From NCBI GenBank assembly GCA_015061245.1, contig SUWY01000012.1:1-64000 (forward strand): 64,000 nucleotides of DNA, in the 5' to 3' direction. A program made the position numbers and the translations under genes. The notes beneath the pieces were generated by a model. It made no database searches. It saw only the letters and a program-made list of their open reading frames with translations, and was not told the DNA's origin. This document shows positions 19,340 through 29,540 of the stretch, in pieces (the first letter of the stretch is position 1; every line of letters begins with the position of its first letter). This DNA is from Bacteroidales bacterium (GTDB lineage Bacteria; Bacteroidota; Bacteroidia; Bacteroidales; Marinifilaceae).

Positions 19340-20722
19340 TTAGAACATGTAGTCCCAAGCAGGGAGAAGTTCCGGCTTTTGAGTTGCAGCCTTTTGTGCC
19401 TTCTCGCTAAGGAACTGCTTGTTGATAACAATACGGAACATATACTCGTCAAACCAACCATCGGTGAATGTCAAGTAACCGTTGTGTCCCTTTGGTCCCC
19501 AGCTGTTCTCGAACTGCCACTTAACAGGTTTGTCGTTCTCGTCGGTATCGCAAGCCATAAGAAGCATTGCGTGCGATGAACCGCTTTGGCGTGTAAGGAT
19601 TCTTGCCTTTTTATCCATGCTTGTCAAATCAATACCAAGCAAACCTTGATAGTCATACTGACCAAGAGCCAAAACTCCGTCGGTAATGTTCATCTGTTTT
19701 GCAACATCGCACGATGCGTACATTGCCTGGTTGGCTTTGATTGATGCAAGAGCCGATGCCTTAATCTCGTCGTTAGGAAGATTCAAGTAGATCCAGTTGA
19801 TTCCCTCGATAGAGTTTCTATAGTTGCCAATCTCGTAAACCTTGTAGTATTCGCGGGTAGGATCGTTCATAATCATAATATATTGCTGAGGGTTGTAGTT
19901 CTCAGGAATAATTGATTTGTAGAACTCCATAGGAGTAGTGGTCAATGTTTTGTCCTCGCCGGCATTGTTGGTATATCTCCATGTGAATTGGGTTGGAGGC
20001 TCTCCCAAACAGAATGCCAACAAGCGATATACTTGAGACATTGTTTCAAGCTTCTGCTCACGTAGAGCGCTCTCTTTGGCTTTTGCATCGGCCATTGTAC
20101 GAATCTTATATGCTCCACCACGCAACAACTCTTTCAAAAGTGCTGATAGTTGGTCTGTGTTGTTTGAGTGGATTGTCTCGGGCATTACATCGGCAGGGAC
20201 AACTCCATACTTCTCTGCAAGGTTGTAGAACAAGTTCCAAACACCACCATCGTCAACAGGGTTCTTCAAATAGAAAACAACCTCTTCATCGGTAATTGAT
20301 TTGCCTGTTGTGGCAATGATATTCTCAAGGAATAGGTTTGCTTTTTCAAGCATATCGAAGAAGTACAGATAGTTCTTTGAGAAGTGGAAGTTTCCGTTAA
20401 CATTGAACTTTTTGATTGCTGCCGGGCGCAACATGTTGTATGAGGTGAACATCCAACAACGTCCTGAACTTTGCTGATTTGTAATACCCTTTACATCAAC
20501 TCTGTATTTGAAGTTGTGGTCAATACTGTTTGTTACACTGTGGTCGTGTACCAACTCTTTCAATGTAGCGTTACTCATTACAACATTCTGAATTGCCTTG
20601 GCATTCTGATAGTTGTTGTAATCATTCTTAAAAGAGCTTATCTCTTTCTCGGTTAATGTTTGTGCCATGGCTGCCGATGCCGAAAGGATCAGGAACATGG
20701 CTGTAAACTGTAGTTTTTTCAT
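19340..20722 (-). CDS. pepC: C1-family aminopeptidase C / bleomycin hydrolase-like, with signal peptide
   Basis: QQSSGRCWMFTSYNMLRP, SSHAMLLMACD, FENSWG; N-terminal MKKLQFTAMFLILSASAAMAQ. Confidence 0.9.
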   Translation of the reverse strand: MKKLQFTAMFLILSASAAMAQTLTEKEISSFKNDYNNYQNAKAIQNVVMSNATLKELVHDHSVTNSIDHNFKYRVDVKGITNQQSSGRCWMFTSYNMLRPAAIKKFNVNGNFHFSKNYLYFFDMLEKANLFLENIIATTGKSITDEEVVFYLKNPVDDGGVWNLFYNLAEKYGVVPADVMPETIHSNNTDQLSALLKELLRGGAYKIRTMADAKAKESALREQKLETMSQVYRLLAFCLGEPPTQFTWRYTNNAGEDKTLTTTPMEFYKSIIPENYNPQQYIMIMNDPTREYYKVYEIGNYRNSIEGINWIYLNLPNDEIKASALASIKANQAMYASCDVAKQMNITDGVLALGQYDYQGLLGIDLTSMDKKARILTRQSGSSHAMLLMACDTDENDKPVKWQFENSWGPKGHNGYLTFTDGWFDEYMFRIVINKQFLSEKAQKAATQKPELLPAWDYMF

Positions 20723-20741
20723 TGTGTTATTGTTATTTAGT

Positions 20742-21548
20742 TTATCTATTTCTTATCTTTTTGTAGCTCCAGCATAGGGCAAGGATAATCAGGAAGCATA
20801 TAACAATTGTTGCTCCGCTTGGAGTGTTCAACAGAGCAGATGCCCACAATCCGATTATCGACCCAAAGATACTGATTAGTGTTGAGAGAATCAGCAACTT
20901 TTTGAAATCTTTTGTCATTAAGCTTCCAATGGCTTGAGGAATTGTCAGGTATGAGATGACAAGAATGATTCCTGCCAGCTTCATGCACAAGACAATTGTC
21001 AATGCAATGATTATCATGCTGCCATACTCAAGCAGTACAATGTTTCTGTTGTTGGTTTTGCAGTACTCCTTATCGAATGCAAAGTAGAATAACGGGCGAT
21101 AGAGCAGGGCAAAGAAGAGCACAATTATTGCTGTAAGAATTGCAGCAAATGTTAGTAACTCTGGTGTTACTGTAAGTATGTTTCCAAAAAGGAATGAGAC
21201 CAAATTGGGAACATAGCCGGGAGTCATGTTCATAAAGAGAATACCGATAGCCATGCCTACCGACCAGAAGATTCCTATCAGTGAGTCTTCGCGAATCTTC
21301 TTGTCTTTTGAGAGCCATGTAAGGGCGATTGATGAGATCAGAGCGCCGACAGTTGCTCCCAATAGTGGTGTTACCCCTAAATAGTATGCAACACCCAAGC
21401 CTCCGAACGAGGCGTGAGTTATTCCTCCTCCGATAAATACCATTCTTCTTGCCACAATGTATGTGCCGACAACTCCGCAGCTGATGCTGATTAGCAGAGT
21501 GGCTATTATTGCATTTTGAAAGAAGCTATATTCAAGTAGTGACTCCAT
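20742..21548 (-). CDS. znuB: Metal (zinc) ABC transporter permease
   Basis: ABC-3 family sequence; likely start MESLLEYSFFQ at 21548. Confidence 0.85.
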   Translation of the reverse strand: MESLLEYSFFQNAIIATLLISISCGVVGTYIVARRMVFIGGGITHASFGGLGVAYYLGVTPLLGATVGALISSIALTWLSKDKKIREDSLIGIFWSVGMAIGILFMNMTPGYVPNLVSFLFGNILTVTPELLTFAAILTAIIVLFFALLYRPLFYFAFDKEYCKTNNRNIVLLEYGSMIIIALTIVLCMKLAGIILVISYLTIPQAIGSLMTKDFKKLLILSTLISIFGSIIGLWASALLNTPSGATIVICFLIILALCWSYKKIRNR

Positions 21549-21552
21549 AGTT

Positions 21553-22341
21553 CTATTTGTGATTGTCTGTTTCGCATCCGCAGTTATGGCTGTGTGGAGC
21601 ATTGTGGTTATGCAGAACACGATGAGGTATATTTCCGTGACTAACTAACTCTATGGGGCAGTTGTATGCCTGTAAATCCTGGTTTGTAATGATATTCGAG
21701 TTGTGGTAGTGTAATCCTCGGTTTACACATGCAATACTCTTTACATAGCTGCATATAGTACCAATGTCGTGCGATACCATAACAATAGCCATGTCTTGAT
21801 TTAATTTATTTAATAGAGAGTAAAACTCTTTCTCGAAATTGGCATCAATATATGTTGTAGGCTCGTCAAGAACTAATATTTGGGGATTAGATATAATGGC
21901 TCTACAAAGCAAAACCCTTTGAACCTGACCTCCGGACAGGTCGCCTATGGCACTATTGCGATATTCGCTTAAACCGTACTGTTCCAACAGTCTGTTCGCT
22001 CTGTTTTTCTCCTCTTTGGTGTATTTCGCAAATAGAGATTTCCCAGGCATTAATCCCGACAGGACAACTTCGGTTACTGTTATGGGAAATCGTTTGTCAA
22101 ACTTTTGGTTTTGTGGCAGATAGCCAAAAAGATTCTCACTTTCTGTGCTATATTTAATTGTTCCGTTATAGGGTTTTATTATGCCAAGCAGTACCTTTAG
22201 AAGAGTGGTTTTTCCTCCTCCGTTCGGGCCGATTATTCCAAGAAAATCGCCCTTGCGAATTGTCAGATTTACGTTATTGAGAATTGTTTTTCCCTCGTAA
22301 CCTGCATCAATGTTTTCAAGTCTTATCAGCTCCTCCATCAC
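21553..22341 (-). CDS. znuC: Metal (zinc) ABC transporter ATP-binding protein
   Basis: GPNGGGKTTLLK, LSGGQVQRV, ILVLDEPT. Confidence 0.9.
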   Translation of the reverse strand: MMEELIRLENIDAGYEGKTILNNVNLTIRKGDFLGIIGPNGGGKTTLLKVLLGIIKPYNGTIKYSTESENLFGYLPQNQKFDKRFPITVTEVVLSGLMPGKSLFAKYTKEEKNRANRLLEQYGLSEYRNSAIGDLSGGQVQRVLLCRAIISNPQILVLDEPTTYIDANFEKEFYSLLNKLNQDMAIVMVSHDIGTICSYVKSIACVNRGLHYHNSNIITNQDLQAYNCPIELVSHGNIPHRVLHNHNAPHSHNCGCETDNHK

Positions 22342-23195
22342 TACATGTATTTTTCAAAGTTGTCGGCAAGTTGCTCCATCTCTGCAATATAGTTCTCGGC
22401 CAATGGGTTGAAGATAACTATTGTTGCCCCGCACTCATCGGCAATCTGTCGGCATTGGGTTTTATCACTCTCCTCTTGCATAAGAAGCAACTTGACATTT
22501 CCACTCTTTGCCTGTTCAATGATACTTTGCAGGTGTCCGGGCGAGGGCTCCTTTCCGTGCTCCTCTATGGATAGTTGTTCCAAGCCGTAATCTGCTGCAA
22601 AGGCGGTTAGAGCAGGGTGGAAGATAATAAAACTCTTTGCCTCTTTTTGACTGAATAGTGCGGAAAATCGTTGGTCAAGAGAATCTAATTTTTGGGAGAG
22701 TTGTATGTAACTATTAGTAATCTCTTCACTCTTTTCCGGGTAGAGTTTGATTAGCTCGTTGGCAATAGCAAGGCTCATCTTTTTCATGCTCCGAACTGAT
22801 AACCATACGTGCGGGTCGCAGTGGTGCTCGTGCGTGCACTGCTCCGAGTGCTGATGTGTATGGTTTTCGGCAGCAAGGGCAACCCCTTTTATACTTTTGT
22901 CATTTTGCAATGCCGGTAAAAGTTGCGCCTCTTCGAAAGGAAGAGTGCCAAAGTATATGCAAGCTTTACTGTCATGCAGTTTTTTTAGTGTCTCGATGGA
23001 AAAATCGCCACTCTCAGGGCTCATTCCTTTGGGAATAAGGGTGTTGACCTTAATGGAGGAGTCGGTCAAGCTGTTTACAATGTATTGCAGCGGAGCTATG
23101 GTTACACTGATATACTCCTCGGAGTTTTGTCGTGGCGTACAACTTAACAAAGTGCTGATTACTACTATAATTAAAAGTATTGTTTTGTTCATCAA
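22341..23195 (-). CDS. znuA: Metal (zinc) ABC transporter substrate-binding lipoprotein
   Basis: Lipobox LLSCTPR; His-rich HTHQHSEQCTHEHHCDPHVW. Confidence 0.88.
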   Translation of the reverse strand: MMNKTILLIIVVISTLLSCTPRQNSEEYISVTIAPLQYIVNSLTDSSIKVNTLIPKGMSPESGDFSIETLKKLHDSKACIYFGTLPFEEAQLLPALQNDKSIKGVALAAENHTHQHSEQCTHEHHCDPHVWLSVRSMKKMSLAIANELIKLYPEKSEEITNSYIQLSQKLDSLDQRFSALFSQKEAKSFIIFHPALTAFAADYGLEQLSIEEHGKEPSPGHLQSIIEQAKSGNVKLLLMQEESDKTQCRQIADECGATIVIFNPLAENYIAEMEQLADNFEKYM

Positions 23196-23353
23196 GTTGA
23201 TTTTCTGTGTTTTACGTGTAATGTAAATTTATTGTTTATTCATTTGAATCCTCGCCCCAAAATTAGTAAAAAAAGGCTATTTTTGTCTTTTGAACGGAGC
23301 TTAATATCAATATGGAGTTTCCGTCTATATTGTTTGACAAATTTGAGAAGGAT

Positions 23354-23866
23354 ATGCAGTTTATATTGGCAAGACATGGCGAGACCGAGGAGAATCTGCG
23401 CGATGAGTTGCAGGGACAACTTCCCGGAGTTTTGACTGAATTGGGTTGGCAACAGGCACGCGATTTGGCCAAGGCAATGCAGGAGTTTGAGTTCGATGTA
23501 GTAGTGAGCAGTGATTTGGCTCGCAGTTACAATACAGCTAAATGTGTGGCTGATTTGAAAGGGATGGAGGTAGAGCCAACTCCGCTTCTTCGCGAAATGG
23601 ATTGGGGAATCTATACAGGACAGGCATTGAAAGAGGTGAGTTGGTATAATTTGCCCGAGAGTGTCGAGAGTATTCAGGCTCTGTACGATCGTGCCAAGGC
23701 TTTTGTTGAGTATCTTCGCGAAAAGTATCAGGGAAAGCGAGTATTTGCTGTTGGTCATGGTGCTGTGAATCGTGCCATTGAGACTGTAATTACCGGTGCC
23801 GAGCCTATAAGTATGGTTGAGTTACCGATTATGACCAATACAAGCTGGAAGATTTTTGAAATATAG
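23354..23866 (+). CDS. Histidine phosphatase (CobC / alpha-ribazole phosphatase-like)
   Basis: LARHGETEEN motif, VGHGAVNRA; next to ATR and CobD-like genes; ORF opens at 23312. Confidence 0.75.
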   Translation: MQFILARHGETEENLRDELQGQLPGVLTELGWQQARDLAKAMQEFEFDVVVSSDLARSYNTAKCVADLKGMEVEPTPLLREMDWGIYTGQALKEVSWYNLPESVESIQALYDRAKAFVEYLREKYQGKRVFAVGHGAVNRAIETVITGAEPISMVELPIMTNTSWKIFEI

Positions 23867-23869
23867 GGT

Positions 23870-24439
23870 ATGAAGATCTATACAAAAACAGGTGATGCGG
23901 GAATGACCGGAATCTACCGTAATGAGCGAGTTGCAAAGGACTCGCCCAGAATAGAGGCTAATGGCGAGCTTGATGAGTTGGATTCATGTATAGGTGTGGT
24001 TCGTTCGCAGTTGCCGGCAAGTCATGAGTTTCAACCGATACTTAGAGATGTGCAGTTGGCGTTGATGGAGATTATGGCGCAGGTTGCAACACCAAGTTCT
24101 GAGCGTGAGGCTGTAAAGCCTCTGCCTGAAAATTTGGTGGAGTGCTGTGAAAAGCATATCGATGAGCTTCAGGAGCGTTGCGATACAATGGGACTTGATT
24201 GCGGATGTTTTATCTTGCCGGGAGGAACTGCGGTATCGGCCTATTGTCACCTGGCAAGAAGTGTGGCTCGCAGAGCCGAACGCCGTTTGTGGACTCTTCA
24301 CAAGATAGATCCTCTTCCCGAGGAGGCGCTTGTCTTTGTGAACAGATTGTCGGACATGTTATACTCAATGGCCCGTTTGGAGCAGTGCGCAAGCGGAATG
24401 GATGAGGAGCGCTGGCGCTCTTTTGCATGTAAATTTTAA
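23870..24439 (+). CDS. Cob(I)yrinic acid a,c-diamide adenosyltransferase (PduO type)
   Basis: KIYTKTGDAGMTGIY, RRAERRLWTL. Confidence 0.9.
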   Translation: MKIYTKTGDAGMTGIYRNERVAKDSPRIEANGELDELDSCIGVVRSQLPASHEFQPILRDVQLALMEIMAQVATPSSEREAVKPLPENLVECCEKHIDELQERCDTMGLDCGCFILPGGTAVSAYCHLARSVARRAERRLWTLHKIDPLPEEALVFVNRLSDMLYSMARLEQCASGMDEERWRSFACKF

Positions 24440-24457
24440 TTTGTTTAGCGTAGAGTT

Positions 24458-25498
24458 ATGATATACGGACACGGTGATGATGGTTACTGTACCGATGTGA
24501 ATATTGTGGCCGATTTTTCGACCAATGTCTGGTATGGCGCAGAGAGTGAGCCATTGGTGCGTTTTTTGCAGAAACGTATCCCAATGATTCTGCACTATCC
24601 TGAACCCAATGCAGACTCTTTTGCATTTGCAGTGTCGGAGTTTCATGGGGTGGGCGAGGATTCAGTTTTTGTAGGTAATGGCGAAACCGAACTTATATAC
24701 CTGATAGCCCAGGCGTTTCGCGGTGCCGATACTGTTATATTTATCCCCTCGTACTCGGAGTATGCAGATGCTTGTGAGATGCATGGCCATAAGGTGAGTT
24801 ATCAGCACTACGGAACTGAGATAAAACCAAGCGATGGCAAGTTGGTGATAATCGGGAATCCCAATAATCCCAACGGAAAGTTGATGCGTCGTGAGCAGAT
24901 TGTTTCAATATTGGAAACCTCGCCCGAAAGAGTTTTGGTTGTCGATGAGGCTTTTATCGATTTTACCATTGGCAATAACAGCGTTGTGGATTTGGTTGAA
25001 AAGTACAACAATCTGATAGTGGTGCGCTCAATGACCAATAAATTTGCAATTCCAGGTTTACGTTTGGGTTATATGGTTGCAAATCCTGAATTGGTAAATC
25101 GCGTTAAACGTTTTGCATATCCATGGAGAGTGAATGTCCTGGCTGTGGAGGCTGGAAAATTCCTGTTGCAGCGCAAGGAGTCATTGAGTGGTTCTTTGTT
25201 GACAATGTTTCAGCGTAAGGAGAATCTGCAATCGGCAATATTGAGAATCAAGGGGTATGAGCCGAAATCGTCCGATACCACATTCTTTTTGGTAAAGTGT
25301 GCTTTCGATGTTGACCATTTGAAGGAGTGGCTGTTGGAGAGGCATGGAATATTGATTCGCAGTTGCTCAAATTTCAAGGGGTTAAGTAGTCACTATTTCC
25401 GATTGAATACGTTAAACGAGAAGCGTAACGCAATGCTGGTCGAGGCATTGGAGCTGTATGCGCAAGAGAATAGAGAGAGCAATGGGGTTAAAGAGTAA
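24458..25498 (+). CDS. cobD: PLP-dependent L-threonine-O-3-phosphate decarboxylase (CobD-like)
   Basis: HGDDGYCTDVNIVADFSTNVW start, NPNNPNG, DEAFIDF, fold-I aminotransferase. Confidence 0.75.
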   Translation: MIYGHGDDGYCTDVNIVADFSTNVWYGAESEPLVRFLQKRIPMILHYPEPNADSFAFAVSEFHGVGEDSVFVGNGETELIYLIAQAFRGADTVIFIPSYSEYADACEMHGHKVSYQHYGTEIKPSDGKLVIIGNPNNPNGKLMRREQIVSILETSPERVLVVDEAFIDFTIGNNSVVDLVEKYNNLIVVRSMTNKFAIPGLRLGYMVANPELVNRVKRFAYPWRVNVLAVEAGKFLLQRKESLSGSLLTMFQRKENLQSAILRIKGYEPKSSDTTFFLVKCAFDVDHLKEWLLERHGILIRSCSNFKGLSSHYFRLNTLNEKRNAMLVEALELYAQENRESNGVKE

Positions 25499-26036
25499 AC
25501 TGTTCGTATCCTTTTTTAAAATAGGAGGTTTTACAATCGGAGGTGGTTTTGCCATGATTCCGCTTATGCAGCGCGAGGTTGTGGAGAAGCATGGTTGGTT
25601 GGATGAGAAGGAGTTTATCGATATTTTAGCGGTGGCTCAATCCTCGCCCGGAATATTCGCTGTAAATATGGCGACGTATGTCGGTAAGAAGATTGGAGGA
25701 GCCGGTGGTGCATTTATGGCGGTGTTGGGAAACATTATGCCCTCGCTCGTATCAATCCTGGCAATTGCTATGTTCTTCAGGAGTTTTCGTGAAAATCAGG
25801 TAATTGAACATATCTTTATGGGGGTACGTCCTGCGGTTGTAGCCTTGATTGCTGCTCCGGCATTTAAGATGGCAAAGAGCCTTGATATAGGGTGGAATAA
25901 CTTCTGGATACCGATAGTCGGTGCGGTGCTTATCAGTTTTATGGGGGTTTCGCCAATCTATGTGATATTGGGAGCCGGATTGGGAGGTTTTATTTATGGG
26001 TGGATAAAACGCAGAATGAAAGGGGGTGAGAAATGA
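25482..26036 (+). CDS. chrA: Chromate transporter, half 1
   Basis: FFKIGGFTIGGGFAMIPLMQREVV; start overlaps the end of the CobD-like gene. Confidence 0.88.
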   Translation: MGLKSKLFVSFFKIGGFTIGGGFAMIPLMQREVVEKHGWLDEKEFIDILAVAQSSPGIFAVNMATYVGKKIGGAGGAFMAVLGNIMPSLVSILAIAMFFRSFRENQVIEHIFMGVRPAVVALIAAPAFKMAKSLDIGWNNFWIPIVGAVLISFMGVSPIYVILGAGLGGFIYGWIKRRMKGGEK

Positions 26037-26668
26037 CAATCCTCTTTAAGTTGTGGTACGTATTCACAAAGATTGGAATTTTTAATTTTGGTGGCGGCTA
26101 TGCTGTTATGTCGCTCATCCAGAATGAGATGGTAGAGAAAAACGGTTGGATGAGTGCCGCTGAATTTACCGATATTGTGGCAATCAGCCAAATGACTCCA
26201 GGTCCGATAGGAATTAACTGTGCAACGTATGCAGGTTATACCGCAGCAATGAACAGTGTTGAGGGTGGTTCGGTTCTGTTGGGAATTATTGGCTCGATAG
26301 TGGCAACATTCTCGCTTATCTCATTGCCATTTCTTTTGATGCTTTTAGTGAGCAACTTTTTGACTAAACATCGGGAGCATCCGATTGTTAAGGATATATT
26401 TTCTGCTTTGCGTCCTGCAATTGTCGGATTGATTCTGGCTGCCTCGGTGTTGCTTTTAAGTAAAGAGAATTTTGGCGATTATCCACATTGGAGTAATATT
26501 GTGGGCAATAGCCTTGCTCAATTGTGGGCTGAGTATAAACAGTTTTTTGTCAGTGTTGTGATATTTGTAGGGGCATTTATTGCATCAAAGTGGTATAAGG
26601 TAAATCCAATCCTGTTGATGTGTATAGGCGGAGTTATCGGCTATGTAGTTTATGATTTGTTAGGATAA
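26033..26668 (+). CDS. chrA: Chromate transporter, half 2
   Basis: FTKIGIFNFGGGYAVMSLIQNEMV; 4-bp overlap with half 1. Confidence 0.88.
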   Translation: MTILFKLWYVFTKIGIFNFGGGYAVMSLIQNEMVEKNGWMSAAEFTDIVAISQMTPGPIGINCATYAGYTAAMNSVEGGSVLLGIIGSIVATFSLISLPFLLMLLVSNFLTKHREHPIVKDIFSALRPAIVGLILAASVLLLSKENFGDYPHWSNIVGNSLAQLWAEYKQFFVSVVIFVGAFIASKWYKVNPILLMCIGGVIGYVVYDLLG

Positions 26669-26681
26669 TCAAATAATAGTT

Positions 26682-26689
26682 TATCTTTG
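26682..26689 (+). promoter_or_regulatory. Bacteroidales -7 box (TATCTTTG)
   Basis: TAnnTTTG 27 bp before the ATG at 26716. Confidence 0.5.
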
Positions 26690-26715
26690 TATTCAAAATT
26701 TACAACAAAGAAAAT

Positions 26716-29511
26716 ATGAGGAAATGTTTAAAAATATCATTGATGGTGAGACGATTAGTGTTGTTTAGTATTTGTTTTTTATGTAATATAATGATTCTGA
26801 AATCTCAGAATCAAGAGACAATAATGCAACAACACATATCATCATTGATAGATTATTTAAATTCAACAAAAGAGGAGAAACTATATATTCATACGGATAA
26901 AGAGAGTTGTTTTGTTGGCGATACAATTTGGTTCAAAGGTTACTTAATCGGTGCAGCTACGCACACTATAGCGGATCTTAGCAGGTATATATATGTAGAA
27001 CTCACAGATAGGAATAATACAGTCTATTGGCGAGAGAAAGTTGCTTTATCGGGGCATGATTCTGTTTTTCAAGGATATTTTCCGGTAAGCGAGGATATTG
27101 CACAGGGAGAATATTTTCTGCGCGGATATACCTATTGGATGCAAAATAGTGATGAAGATTTTTTATGCGTAAAACGTATTAGAGTTGTAAATAGATTTGA
27201 CCATAGAATTGTTCCGCATGTAGAGGTAGAGCACCAAGGTAGAAACGAAAGAGTAATAAAATTAAGTTTTCTAAATAATAAAGGTGAGAGGTACGAAAAT
27301 GTACCCCTCTTTTATTCGATTCCCGGAGATACAACAAGAGAGTTACGAACTGCAAATACCGGATACAATGGTTTAATCAGAATACCTATACATCATAATG
27401 TAAATAGAATTTGGGTTCGTTTCTCTAATGATGCTAAGTGGGACTATGAGGGATTTATTACTATTCCTAATGAAGAGATGGATTTCTCAGTTGATTTCTT
27501 TCCTGAGGGAGGAGATTTAATTTCCGGATTTAAACAACGCATAGCTTTTAAGTGTTTAGGTGTTGACGGATTAGGAGTGGCTACTAAAGGTGTTGTTAAA
27601 AGAGGAGATGGTTCAATTGTCTTTCATGTTAGTAGCAATCATTTAGGAATGGGAAGTTTTATTGTAGATACAGACTCTTGTAAGGAATATTTTGCAGAAT
27701 TTACTTCTAGCGATAACATAAAAAGGGTACTACAATTACCACTCCCAACTGACAATGATAATAGACTTGCGCTGACTCTTCAGACTGAAAATGCTAATGT
27801 TGTATGTTCCGTTTTGGGAATGGAAAGTGCCTATGAGAATAAGTACATTGTTATTCATAGTCGAGGAATTCCTATAGGAATTTATCCCGTGGTGAGCATT
27901 AGGGATAAGGTATTGGATTTAAGTGGTGCTCCCGAGGGGATAATAACATTCGCCTTGGTTGATGAATTGGGTAATACTTGTTCCGAACGTTTATGGTTTC
28001 ATAGGAAAGAGCATCGTGCGGCAATTGATATAGCGCCGTTGGATAATAGAGTAAAGTTACGTTCTGATGCTAAGATTAAGCTGAATTTATTATCAGATTC
28101 AGAATGGAATTCTGTAAAAGGAAATTTTTCTATCAGTGTTATTAATAATGGTCAAAGTTCCAATGATATAAATAATGCAGGGATAGAGAGTTATATTTTG
28201 TTAAAAAGCGATATAAAGGGCTATATAGAAAATCCCGATTATTATTTTGAGAGTTACAATAAAGAGCGTTTAAAGGCTTTAGATGATTTATTGTTGACTC
28301 AAGGATGGAAAAGGTTTGACTTATCTACTATCTTGACAGGAGATGCAGAATTCGTTCCTCTGTTTTATATGGAGAGAGGTTTGTTTTTAAGCGGCCATGT
28401 AAATAATTATCGAGGGAAGAGTATTTACAATAGTAATATAATTCTTATTGGTACTAATGGAATTGCTAGGAAACTTTTAACCGATTCTTTAGGTAATTTT
28501 ATAGAGAATGATATATGGTATAATAGTTCAACGCGTTTTATAGTTCAAGCTTTGACAGAAAAGGGCAGTGATCGATTGGAATTGCAATTGGATGAACCAC
28601 AGTACCGCAACTTTAATAATTTTATCCCTTTGGGAGCCTGTTTAGGGGATGTTGATTTTTATAAGAAGTATAGCCGTGATTATATATTTGATGATAATGG
28701 AGAAAGAATCAGTACAATAGGCGTGGTAACGGTAGGAGGAAGTCCTAAAACGGCAATGCAGGATATATTGGATCGTTATGTAGAGGAGCAATCAAGGAAA
28801 CACTTTTTAATGGGAATGACAGGTGTTAGTACATTCGGTCAAGCTCCTGGTAGTCAAATGATACATATCGATGGGCGAGCGCAAGCAATGAGATATTATG
28901 ATAATCTTTTGCGAGGTATTGCCAACAATGACCGTTCATTATTGCCGGATTATTATGGCAATTGGACTGGTTCAGGTATAGACGGACTTATAGATATTGA
29001 TGAGCAGAGTGTAGCGGCATATAATGAATTGATTGATAAACAAAGAGTTTCTCAAGGAGAGCGCGCTACAACTTTGGTTCATAACGATGCGGTAGCAAAG
29101 CCCAGAATTTTAGGAATGAAAGCTCATGCATTTAGAAATGATATAATGGATTTACGTGGAAAGAATGCAGAATATTGGGGCGGATATTATTTTACTCCAG
29201 TATATGATGAGGTTGTGGTAAACAATATAGATATGCAATTTAATATGCAAACAATAGTGCCTTTTGCCCCCCAAGAACCTAAAGAGTTTTATGTGCCTAG
29301 TTATGATGTTAAATCAGAATCATTAAAGCAGCCAGTAGATGAAATTATAACACGATATTGGAATCCTTCTGTAAACCTGATGAGTGGCGAGAGTTATATA
29401 TTTGAATTTCCAACAGCAGATGGGGTAGGAAATCAAGTATATACTGTTCTTGTAGAGGGTCTCACTGATTCAGGATTACCCATCCGTCAAGTTTATACGT
29501 ATCAGTTATAG
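26716..29511 (+). CDS. Secreted MG2-like / TonB-receptor-plug-like protein without a barrel
   Basis: 931 aa; Bacteroidales-type IHTDKESCFVGDTIWFKGYL N-terminal domain. Confidence 0.6.
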   Translation: MRKCLKISLMVRRLVLFSICFLCNIMILKSQNQETIMQQHISSLIDYLNSTKEEKLYIHTDKESCFVGDTIWFKGYLIGAATHTIADLSRYIYVELTDRNNTVYWREKVALSGHDSVFQGYFPVSEDIAQGEYFLRGYTYWMQNSDEDFLCVKRIRVVNRFDHRIVPHVEVEHQGRNERVIKLSFLNNKGERYENVPLFYSIPGDTTRELRTANTGYNGLIRIPIHHNVNRIWVRFSNDAKWDYEGFITIPNEEMDFSVDFFPEGGDLISGFKQRIAFKCLGVDGLGVATKGVVKRGDGSIVFHVSSNHLGMGSFIVDTDSCKEYFAEFTSSDNIKRVLQLPLPTDNDNRLALTLQTENANVVCSVLGMESAYENKYIVIHSRGIPIGIYPVVSIRDKVLDLSGAPEGIITFALVDELGNTCSERLWFHRKEHRAAIDIAPLDNRVKLRSDAKIKLNLLSDSEWNSVKGNFSISVINNGQSSNDINNAGIESYILLKSDIKGYIENPDYYFESYNKERLKALDDLLLTQGWKRFDLSTILTGDAEFVPLFYMERGLFLSGHVNNYRGKSIYNSNIILIGTNGIARKLLTDSLGNFIENDIWYNSSTRFIVQALTEKGSDRLELQLDEPQYRNFNNFIPLGACLGDVDFYKKYSRDYIFDDNGERISTIGVVTVGGSPKTAMQDILDRYVEEQSRKHFLMGMTGVSTFGQAPGSQMIHIDGRAQAMRYYDNLLRGIANNDRSLLPDYYGNWTGSGIDGLIDIDEQSVAAYNELIDKQRVSQGERATTLVHNDAVAKPRILGMKAHAFRNDIMDLRGKNAEYWGGYYFTPVYDEVVVNNIDMQFNMQTIVPFAPQEPKEFYVPSYDVKSESLKQPVDEIITRYWNPSVNLMSGESYIFEFPTADGVGNQVYTVLVEGLTDSGLPIRQVYTYQL

Positions 29512-29540
29512 GTGGGTTTATACTATTTTAATATCTCTCA

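Noticed and set aside
22341-23195. His-rich stretch in the zinc-binding lipoprotein as a novel feature
   Set aside because: His-rich loops are typical of ZnuA-type proteins.
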